A DNA stretch of 64,000 nucleotides from Chaunax sp. Z400 (Eukaryota; Chordata; Actinopteri; Lophiiformes; Chaunacidae), in the NCBI GenBank assembly GCA_037577475.1, contig CM075203.1, positions 21,792,897 to 21,856,896 on the forward strand. The letters are read 5' to 3'. The notes beneath the pieces are model-generated. The model made no database searches. It was not told the DNA's origin and saw nothing but the letters and a program-made list of their open reading frames with translations. Positions 36,101 through 48,100 of this stretch are shown one piece after another. The number at the start of each line of letters is the position of its first letter. Positions within the stretch are counted from its first letter, which is position 1. The position numbers and the translations under genes are program-made.

Positions 36101-39100
36101 CTCAAATCATTCAAATTAATTAATTCATTCATTCATTCCTTTTTAAACTCCCTCGTCATTCACTGGTTCTAGCTTTTTAAATGATTGTGTGCTCTTTTTT
36201 TCTGACATATTCTGTGTGAGAATATTGAATAGTTTGGACAGAAATAAAAAAGCAAATTTGTGATTTAAAAAAAAACCTTTTAATTTAGGCCAAACAATTA
36301 ATTGATTAAGAGGAAATAATCTGCAGATTAGTCAACAATGAAAAGTAGAAGGGTTCGTCATAGTTACTCAACCTTTCTACAAATTTTCATCAGAATCCAT
36401 CTGGTAGATGGAAATGGTGAAAAAAGCCTACCTTACAATGTTAAGTGAAAAATAAATCCTGGATCCACTCCAAAATTGAATATGTACTTCCCTGTCTCTG
36501 CCCAACGCTCCCACCAAGTTTCATGAAAATCCGGAGAGCAATTCTAGTGCAAACCTGCTAACAAACAGATAAACAGACAAAAACATCACCTCCTGGTTGG
36601 AGGTAAAGAGCCAGTTAGAGGCAGCTGTACATTATTAGTAGGAACATTGATGCAGTCTTTCATAATGACCAGTCAGAGCGGCTCCTCTCATCCAATCAGA
36701 TCACTGGACACTATCTGACTGGGAGAAGAAGTGTCATATTCATAAGAGAAAGATGCTGTTGGCTGAGTTTCATGAGACAAATATCCTCCCTAACACGGTC
36801 TCATAATGTGCACTTTGTTCATCTGATTTCATATTTCCAGACACTGACACTCCTGTTACCATGTTGTACATGTTTGATGATGATGCACTGGGTTATTTTA
36901 GGAGAGTGATGTCAGTTCTCTGAGGCACTTCTACGACTACAGGAGTCGTCCAATGACGTTCCCTCTCTGCATCCATGGCGGGCTGAGAGGCGTTTCTTCA
37001 ATTATGTCATCAAAATAATTTATTAATAATACTTTACATTGTGTTACTTTACATTTCCATTAGTGCAGTCATATTGAAAGAGGCTTGAGGAATTGTGCAG
37101 AGCTTGGAAAACATGCAGCGCATTCCAAACGCCAGCAGCGAGTCTGCAGGCTTCCTGTAGTCTCTGACTAGCATGAGTGAGGCTGAATGTTATGAGGGCT
37201 GATGCTTCATGTTAGTAGCAGCGATGACTGTATGCAAAAAAGAAGCATGAATATTTTCATTTACAAGCACTCATGAAGCTTAACCAGCGTGTTGTATCAG
37301 CTGGAGACACGGAGCTACAGGTTCAGGAATAGGCCAACATTTTAGGAAGTGCACTTTCTTGTTGAGAGTGAGATGAAAACAATGACACCGGTTTTATGTC
37401 TGTGTGTTAACTGTAGTGTTACTGATTAATACATTTTGTTTGTTTACATGCTGAGTTATTTCTGGTTGAAGATCTGAGTCTTGTTGAGTGTTTGACATCA
37501 CTGAATGTGATGTAATGTGAAAGTGTTCATGTCATTCAGCAACTCAAGAAAGATGTGTATTTGTAGAAATGATCATGTGGGGTTTAAGCACCATCAATGC
37601 TGTGATGAAAATCCAGGTTATCCTGTCCTTGTTGGATTTGATTTGAAGACTATTTACAAGTTGGAAACTGATACATTTTACTATGGACACACATCTACAC
37701 AATGGTAGTCAGTTCAGTAGTCTGGTAGGTCTGAGAATGCAGTTTTTTAGTATTGTGTTCTGTTTGTACTCGGCTGTCGTTCTGCAGGATTTAAAGAGAG
37801 TGCTGTCCTTCCCACCATACCCTGGGGATTACCTGCATCCAGTGGTGTATGCCTGCACAGCAGTCATGCTGCTCTGTCTGCTCGTCTCCATCATCACCTA
37901 TTTTGTCCACCACAGGTAAGATAAGAGTATGATATTGGACAGTTTGTGATTTTTAACATCTGTAGTAATACAATACTTACTATGTACTATGTACATTGAA
38001 GGAGACACAATACAGTTTTCAGTTCTCAAACTGCTCAAATTTCATCTCCAGCTGAATTTAAGAATTTATTGTACCGTTGAAGAAGAACTCTGGATTGTGA
38101 TCCCATCTCCTATAGTGGAATCACATCAGGAAGAGTTCACCTCAGGGCCATTGGGGACAGGAAGCATATAACAAAACAACATTTTTACAACATACATATG
38201 TGATGCATGTATCATAATCAAGTACATTTGGAAAAATAGAAGCGTATCCTTCTTATTTAAGTTGAGGTGCAGATTATGCTGTTTGCAGATGATCATTTAA
38301 AATGTTCTGAGGTTTAGGAAAATGGTGCAGTGCAAGTATCATTGTTAGTGCAAGACCGATGTTGTCATTTTCACTTCCAGGTCACATTGTTTAGGTGTCA
38401 AATGCTCTTCTTTCCATCCGTGCACCCATGAGAGTGTTGGTCTAAACGGAGGTGTGGTCAGGTGGGTTGTTGGCTCATTGCTTTCTTGAGGCAGCAGAAA
38501 GCAGCTGTTCCAACAAAAACCTGTTATAAAGTCAATGACACAAAGAGGCACAGCAGATGTTCCTCAGTTGGCCAGTTCACAATGTGTGTATCAAAGTGAT
38601 GTGTGGCTCGACATCATCTGAATCTACGTGTACATTTTTAATCCACCCACTCAGACTCACATGAACAACAATTTAATTTACACTCAGATTAATGTGGTTG
38701 TGATTCAGAATTTTATTGACCTAGTCTGAAATCATTTCCAAATACAGTTAATTTGTTATTATACACATCTTACTGTTTCCCTTAAAGACTTCTATAGTTG
38801 GAAGAAGAGGCAGTATTCACAATAATCCAGTATTCATGTCTACAACATACATTGTGTGATTGCTCAGCAGTGGATATGTGTGTTTGTAACGCGTAACTCT
38901 GTTCATTGTTTGCAGCGTGGTTCGCATCAGCAGGAATGGCTGGCACACACTCCTCAACTTCCTCTTCCATACGGGACTGACATTTGGAGTTTTTGCCGGG
39001 GGGATCAATCAGATCAACTTACCTTTTGTGTGTCAAATTGTAAGTCGTTTTTTTTCTCAGCATAGTGTTATGTCATAGCTTTTCTTAAATACGTTCTGCT

Positions 39101-42100
39101 CAGTAGGGGGCTGCAGACTTCCTCAGTTGTTGGTCAGGCTCCTTCAGGCAGCTTTAAGGTCTCAGAAACAGAGAGGCACCACAGGACAACCAGTGTTTAC
39201 AGAGTGTGAAGTTATATCTATTGTTGTCTATGTTGCTTTTTGCTGTTTTTCAGTGAGGTTGCTCATGTGTAAAATGTGCTCTGGTTCAAACAGACAGAAC
39301 AGTGAGGCTGCTTTTCTCCAAAAGACGAATCTGTTATAACTTTTCATCGCAGGGTGGCAGCATTTTTTTGTTGGAGACAACAGTAGCACACACTAACACA
39401 CTACACACCCTCATAATGAATGGGAGGATTGGTGTTTTCGCTGCAATGCCTGATTTGGTCAGACTACAGCCTTAGACCTCCACTGCTAATACTGGTAGTA
39501 TGGGTAAAAATCCTAATTATACTGTATATGAGTCAGTAGTTTTCAATTCTAAAGGCAAGAGAATAAAGTGAGGGACTGTACAGGATATGGCTATGCAGAA
39601 CCACCATGCACCTCTCCATCACAAAAAATAAGTTATTTTTACATCGATCTGCAGGTTTGTTTTATCCTAACCAGAAGTGAATCATGAATTAAATATGATC
39701 TCAATATGTGTGTTGGTCAGTGCACTAGTGCAGAAATAACAAGAGCATTCAGAGAGCGCACACCTCCACCATACTAAACCTCGGCCATAATAAACCTCCT
39801 CCATACTAAACCTCCGCCATAATCAACCTCCACCATAATAAATCTCCACCATAATAAACCACCATAATAAACCACCATAATAAACCTCCGCCATGATTGT
39901 TATGAGGAGCCTATAGGTTTGTGTTGTTGTTATATTGAGCCTATAGGTTTGTGTTGTTGTTATATTGAGCCTATAGGTTTGTGTTGTTGTTATATTGAGC
40001 CTATTGGTTTGTGTTGTTGTTATATTGAGCCCATAGGTTTGTGTTGTTGTTATATTGAGCCTATAGGTTTGTGTTGTTGTTATATTGAGCCTATAGGTTT
40101 GTGTTGTTGTTATAATGAGCCTATAGGTTTGTGTTGTTGTTATATTGAGTCCATAGGTTTGTGTTGTTATATTGAGTCCATAGGTTTGTGTTGTTGTTAT
40201 AAGGAACCTATAGGTTTGTGTTGTTATATTGAGCCTATAGGTTTGTGTTGTTGTTATATTGAGCCTATAGGTTTGTGTTATTGTTATATTGAGCCTATAG
40301 GTTTGTGTTGTTGTTATACTGAGTCTATAGGTTTGTGTTGTTGTTATAAGGAGCCTATAGGTTTGTGTTGTTATATTGAGCCTATAGGTTTGTGTTGTTG
40401 TTATATTGAGCCTATAGGTTTGTGTTGTTGTTATACTGAGCCTATATGTTTGTGTTGTTGTTATATTGAGCCTATAGGTTTGTGTTGTTGTTATACTGAG
40501 TCTATAGGTTTGTGTTGCTGTTATATTGAGCCTATAGGTTTGTGTTGTTATATTGAGCCTATAGGTTTGTGTTGTTGTTATATTGAGTCCATAGGTTTGT
40601 GTTGTTGTTATATTGAGCCTATAGGTTTGTGTTGTTGTTATAAGGAGCCTATAGGTTTGTGTTGTTGTTATACTGAGTCTATAGGTTTGTGTTGCTGTTA
40701 TATTGAGCCTATAGGTTTGTGTTGTTATATTGAGCCTATAGGTTTGTGTTGTTGTTATATTGAGTCCATAGGTTTGTGTTGTTGTTATATTGAGCCTATA
40801 GGTTTGTGTTGTTGTTATATTGAGTCCATAGGTTTGTGTTGTTGTTATATCGAGTCTATAGGTTTGTGTTGTTGTTATATTGAGCCTATAGGTTTGTGTT
40901 GTTGTTATATTGAGCCTATAGGTTTGTGTTGTTGTTATATTGAGCCTATAGGTTTGTGTTGTTGTTATAAGGAGCCTATAGGTTTGTGTTGTTGTTATAC
41001 TAAGCCTATAGGTTTGTGTTGTTGTTATATTGAGTCCATAGGTTTGTGTTGTTTTTATAAGGAGCCTATAGGTTTGTGTTGTTATATTGAGCCTATAGGT
41101 TTGTGTTGTTGTTATATTGAGCCTATAGGTTGTGTTGTTGTTATATTGAGCCTATAGGTTTGTGTTGTTGTTATATTGAGCCTATAGGTTTGTGTTATTG
41201 TTATATTGAGCCTATAGGTTTGTGTTGTTGTTATACTGAGTCTATAGGTTTGTGTTGTTGTTATAAGGAGCCTATAGGTTTGTGTTGTTGTTATATTGAG
41301 CCTATAGGTTTGTGTTGTTGTTATACTGAGCCTATATGTTTGTGTTGTTGTTATAATGAGCCTATAGGTTTGTGTTGTTGTTATATTGAGTCTATAGGTT
41401 TGTGTTGTTGTTATATTGAGCTTATAGGTTTGTGTTGTTGTTATATTGAGCCTATAGGTTTGTGTTGTTGTTATATTGAGCCTATAGGTTTGTGTTGTTG
41501 TTATACTGAGTCTATAGGTTTGTGTTGTTGTTATATTGAGCCTATAGGTTTGTGTTGTTATATTGAGCCTATAGGTTTGTGTTGTTGTTATATTGAGCCT
41601 ATATGTTTGTGTTGTTGTTATAATGAGCCTATAGGTTTGTGTTGTTGTTATATTGAGTCTATAGGTTTGTGTTGTTGTTATATTGAGCCTATAGGTTTGT
41701 GTTGTTGTTATATTGAGCCTATAGGTTTGTGTTGTTGTTATATTGAGCCTATAGGTTTGTGTTGTTGTTATACTGAGTCTATAGGTTTGTGTTGTTGTTA
41801 TATTGAGCCTATAGGTTTGTGTTGTTATATTGAGCCTATAGGTTTGTGTTGTTGTTATATTGAGCCTATATGTTTGTGTTGTTGTTATAGAGTCTATAGG
41901 TTTCTGTTATTGTTATATTGAGCCTATAGGTTTGTGTTGTTGTTATATAGAGTCTATAGGTTTGTGTAGTTGTTATAATTAGCCTATAGGTTTGTGTTGT
42001 TGTTATATTGAGCCCATAGGTTTGTGTTGTTGTTATATTGAGCCTATAGGTTTGTGTTGTTGTTATATTGAGCCTATAGGTTTGTGTTGTTGTTATATTG

Positions 42101-45100
42101 AGCCTATAGGTTTGTGTTGTTGTTATATTGAGCCTATAGGTTTGTGTTGTTGTTATATTGAGCCTATAGGTTTGTGTTGTTGTTATATTGAGCCTATAGG
42201 TTTGTGTTGTTATATCGAGTCTATAGGTTTGTGTTGTTGTTTTATTGAGCCTATAGGTTTGTGTTGTTATTTTGAGTCTATAGGTTTGTGTTGTTGTTTT
42301 ATTGAGCCTATAGGTTTGTGTTGTTGTTATATTGAGCCTATAGGTTTGTGTTGTTGTTTTATTGAGCCTATAGGTTTGTGTTGTTGTTATACTGAGCCTA
42401 TAGGTTTGTGTTGTTGTTATATTGAGCCTATAGGTTTGTGTTGTTGTTATATTGAGCCTATAGGTTTGTGTTGTTGTTTTATTGAGCCTATAGGTTTGTG
42501 TTGTTGTTATACTGAGCCTATAGGTTTGTGTTGTTGTTATATTGAGCCTATAGGTTTGTGTTGTTGTTATATTGAGGCTATAGGTTTGTGTTGTTGTTAT
42601 ATTGAGCCTATAGGTTTGTGTTGTTGTTATATTGAGCCTATAGGTTTGTGTTGTTGTTATATTGAGCCTATAGGTTTGTGTTGTTGTTTTATTGAGTCTA
42701 TAGGTTTGTGTTGTTGTTATACTGAGCCTATAGGTTTGTGTTGTTGTTATATTGTAATGACTAAAGAACATAAATCTCTCCTTTGTTTAATGTGATCAGG
42801 TCAGTTTGTGTTGAACATCACAGGAACATGATGCTGATTCTATCCTGGTCACAGTGGGCAGTACCTGCTCTTCCTCTCTCATCCTCTTCATCACCTTCTC
42901 TCTTGCTCTCTGTCTCATCATGTTGTTTCACTTCTTTTACAAACCTGAGCTCTGACTGCTGCTTCTGTTCATGTTAGTCTGTGTCAGTGCAGACAGTAAA
43001 CAGGGTCAGTTTATGTTTATATTTAAATGTTAACTCCTCCTCTGATTTAATCCTAAAATAAATAATGGTACCTCATTTTAACATGCATTTAAACCATTTC
43101 CACAAACTGAATTAAAATAAAGTATTTCACCTTTAGTTTAAGTTTACCAGTCTGACATCAGATGGATGAATTAATGTTAGCTAATGATAATTAGTTATAA
43201 TTAATTAACTCACATGAACCAGCTGCATCATGACGGACAGCCACACAGGAGATATTAATCAGCTGATGTCTGGAGAAGGTTATCATTAAACTACCAGTTA
43301 CTACTACTACTGTGTCACGTTACGGTGGATTCAGCTTCCTGTCCAGTTTGATGACTTAATCAGAGAACCGCCATGTTGAACAAAGATTTGTAGTGAGGAG
43401 GAGATCATTCACTCCACCCACCCCAACACACACAAACAATGATGATGGTTACATTCACAGTCAGTGATCTTGGCGTTGTTTGATATCTTTTCAGCAACAC
43501 AGCATCTTTCAGAACAGTGCAGCACAGAGGCTCCCAAAGGAGCCTGGCAGGGGGTCCCGGGCCAGGCCTGTACTATGGTAGGAAAAACACTGTCTAGGAT
43601 ATGCTAGGGTCCATCTTTGGTGAAAATTTCATGCAAATCCGTCCATTAGCTTTAACGTAATCCTGCTAACAAACAGACAACAAACAGACAAACAAACCGA
43701 ACCAATCACATAACCTCCTTGGCTGAGGTAATGAAGTAAAGCATGATTCAGTGGACATACTGTAATTATACTCTAACAGTTCTAATGGTGAATGGCTTCA
43801 TTTGATGGCCATGCAACTTTAATCAGTGATAACATTGTGACTATTCAGTTAGCAGCATGACACAAAAGTAATTGGATGGAGTGCATTTAGTGATAGGGTG
43901 ACTACACATCTGTCACAGTTCAAAATACACAACTGAACACAAATGTAATACCAACAAATAGTTCTTAGTTCCAGATATGTTTGGTTTAAGATGTATGGGG
44001 GACCTACAATTATTAGACAGCTGGTTAATGTTATAATTTTTGTGGAATGTAAAACACAAATATGTAGTGGTTTTCATGTTTTTGTCAGGTCCTGTTATTA
44101 TTTACATAAGTATGGTATGACTTCATGACTTTTATGATGACTTTAAGATGATGATCAAACTATATCTCTATATTTTTACCTCCACCAAGGAGCTTATGTG
44201 ATTGGTTCGGTTTGTTTGTTTGTTTGTTAGCAGGATTACACTAAAACTAATTGATGGATTTGCATGAAATTTTCACCAAAGATGGATCCTAGCATATCCT
44301 ATTAAAGTTACTCCTGACGTTACCTGCATAAGACAGTTACTTCAGACTACAGCCATCTGGACCAAACCTTTAAGGCAAAAACAGGCTGCTGAGTAGCTGA
44401 GGCACATTACACCAAGACAATGAGCCAAAGACCTAGTGCCAGACCAATGTAAGAGACCTAATGAGGTCATGGGTCAGGTGGTGGAGGTATATAAATAACA
44501 GCAACTGGACTGTGGATGAACAACCAACCAACCAGAGCAGACTAAGATACCAAACCCTGACGCCATCTCAGGTTAATAATGATCGTTTGTACCATTAACT
44601 CATATTGCTCTTTATCTGTTAGGTTGGCATCCTGCTCCACTATGCTTCTTTGTCTACCATGTTGTGGCTGACGTTTACCGCTAGAAACCTCTGTAAAGAC
44701 GTATCCAAAGACCCACTTCGAACCCAGGACAGGACTGGGCCAGCCAAGACTCGCACCAAACCAACCATCCTCAGGTAAATTAGTCAGCAGGTGTTTATGT
44801 GCACAACAGGCCTGAGCAATGTTCTGATTAGTGTTTGACTTAACCACGACTGCTTCATCGACTTTCATCGAACAACAAGTCGTCTCCTCCTTTTCAAAAC
44901 CATCAGGAGATCATGAGGTGAAACAGGTTGAAGGCTGTTAAACAGTTCTGCTGTAAGGATTATAGCATTGAAAAGATTCTCAGATGAATTGGACTGTTGA
45001 ATAAGATGGTCCATGGTGCCCTTGCAGACTGCTGCCCCTAGTTGCTTACCCTGTCAGAATGCACTGACACATCTCAGGCTATGTTCCCATCACCAGGCTG

Positions 45101-48100
45101 ACAAAAGTCAGATTTTTCATAAATGGTCCCAGATCGCATACATACCTGATTCATGGCGATGCAACATGAATGAGAACGGTTTGATTTGAATTCATGTGGC
45201 TCTTTATGTGCTGAGGGCTGTCGTCATCAGCCATCACCAGACGCATGGCAAAATGAAACGACCAGAGAAGAGAGAGCTGTTTACGATCTGCTCATGAACA
45301 GCTGATGAAGTGGAAGTGTTTGCTGTCCACCAGAGCAAAATGTCATCCATGCATTCGCTGCAGGCGTGTCTATTTTGTTCTGAATACCACGAGATGTCTC
45401 ACAAATGTGACCTTTTTTGTTGTTGATGACGCAGATGACACAAGCAGAACTTTTCCATACCTGTTATCCATACCAAGTGTGTTCAGACCAAACCAATGAC
45501 CAACACAAACCTGGTCTAAAGTCAACCGACAGTGTTTTTCCTGCTATTTAAAGGCCGTGATCAGATGTTGGTTTGGGCATCGCTGAGATTTTAACGATTT
45601 TGATTCCAATTCCGATTCTGCTTTTGGTTCCAGTTCTTTGAGGGGCAGGATCAGACCAGGCCACATGCTTATTTCACAGAAGAAAAATGTATTAAAAAAC
45701 CTTTTTTCAAGGCGTTCTGTATAAATAATGTAGCACTCTTTATGAATGACTCATCCATATATTTGTATCACGTTGTGGGATCACTGCTACTAGCTTAGCG
45801 GCAGGAAACTGGCTACTAATTTTAGCAATCTGCAGACGTTCATCTACCAAAAAATATATTTCAGTCTTTGCATTTGACATCGTTTTTTGAATTTCAGTCA
45901 AGTATAAGTTGTGGTTGAGAATAAGAGGATAATAAGTTATTTCATTTTCACGATTGGGACAAGGTGCTGCTGGCTGTTGGCTCAGTGCAACGCATCAAAC
46001 ATGGTACACTCACTAATTCTGGTATTGCATTGCGCCAACCCAGCATTTTTCAGGACAAACTAAATCCACACTTTTGAGCGCTGCTTGCTGGGGTCCATGG
46101 TGGATGTACCCATCCAACCTGTGAGGTGGAAACTACAGAAGCTGCATGCCACCATCACAGAAACTGGACTTAACTTTGACATGAGTGACATTTATTTAGG
46201 AACCGATAAGCAGAATCAAAATGAAAATTTCTTAACAATTCTGGAATCTGAGTTTTGGAACCGGTTCCAATTTGGAAAGGGTTCTCGATACCCAACCCTA
46301 ATCAGATGTGGCCTCATACACTGGTTCACAACACACGTACACTGGTGATGCAGAGATCGACTGAATCTGCATGTACATGTTCATCCATACAAATACTTTT
46401 CTCAGATTACAGACTCACTCCCACACCTCTGGCTGCTTTACTCCAAACTGTTTCACTGTATGAACCTGGACTGTTTCACTGTATGAACCTGGACTGTTTC
46501 ACTGTATGAACCTGGACTGTGTGTGACCTTTTGGATTTTTAAAAGAACACAGAACAACAATTAACATTACATACTGTCGGCGTGTTGGATATATTTAAAT
46601 GATTAATTCACTCATTGTTTCTGCTGCTGGGGATCGCTGCAAGTAATGTAATTTATATGTTCCTCATTAATGATGTATTATTTCACCAACCAGCATCCCA
46701 CAGCTAAGTAAGTATAATATCATTTTCTTGACCTGGCCGGCCTGATCTGCATACATCACTTGACCTATTACACACATAGGAATGCGTTTGCTCACATGCA
46801 GTCAAATGGAGTTGTTGATGGGACAGAGGACTGGAAGATGGAGGAGGCAGAGGGTCCACCAGCCATGGACCACATACCTGTCCCTCAGCCAGACAGGTTA
46901 TGCTGTGTAAATAGCAATTTACCAGGTTCAGGCACACATGGCTTATTAAGGGAGATTACACTCTGATTGGTTTGACTCATTTTATGTCCAAAACTTACTT
47001 ACGCATAATAAAGGGACTAAATACAAACCCTTTGCATCTTTCACCTTACTTTGAACCCAGATTATCATAAATTGGGTGCACCCTAACTGAACTTGCACCA
47101 TGGACTTTAGACCAAGTGCTTTAGGTATAAAAAGGGCCATACGTGTCTGCTGTCTTTTTAGCTGCTCTCTGAAGCTCTTGGTGCTTTGAGCTAAATAGTA
47201 AATACAGCATTGAAAAATGCTCATATTGACAGCATTAGCATACTGATGTTTAGCAGGTACATTGTGTGCCATGGTCCTCATTTTTGGCGGTTGGCATTGC
47301 TGACATTGCTAATTAGTAGGCTACTAAGATTCACAGGTATCTTTATAACTCAAGTATTGGAGATTTGAATTTTGACCTGATGTACATGAAATGTGTGAGG
47401 ATCACCAAAGATTTTGAAGATGTGATTTTTAAGACTGTGAGGAATCTTAAAACCACCGACTGTAATGTGTGACACTGTACTTTGTCTTTCTACCTCAGCT
47501 TTTACCCTGAAAAATCCTCAGGCCAGAATTAATACTCACCAATATCATTTTAACTCTTCCTTGTAGATTCTATCTGGTAAGTGATGGAATCCCTCTCATA
47601 ATTGTGGGAGTTACAGCAGCATTTGGTTTGGATAACTACGGCAGCAGGGATGACGCTTTGTAGTAAGTACTCATTATTTCTTGACAATCATGTTTTTACT
47701 CATTATTCAATAAAAAAAAAGATTTTTATGTCTCTGTGTGTCTCTTATAGTTGCTGGATGGCATGGGAACCAAGCCTGGGAGGTTTCTATGCCCCCATGA
47801 GTCTTCTTGTCTTCATCATGTCTGTGTACTTGTTGTGCACCTACATTCAGCTAAAACGCCACCCAGAGAGGAAGTATGAACTGCGACTTCTGAGTGAGGA
47901 GCAGCAGCAATTATCTAGTGAGTCAAACCATCACTGCCACACTGACACAGGGGGAGCTTCGGGGTCTGCTGTGGACTGTCCACCATTTGCAACTGGCGTG
48001 TCGGTTCTGGCCAATGAGCACTCATTTAAATCTCAGCTCCGGGCCACAGCCTTCACCCTGTTTCTGTTCCTGGCTACCTGGGCTTTAGCAGCATTGGCGG

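Noticed and set aside
39919..42795. Open frames of 263-412 codons with CCCYIEPIGL or NITTTQTYRL repeats
   Set aside because: They are produced by a stop-free repeat unit whose length is a multiple of three. They lie in an intron and appear on both strands.
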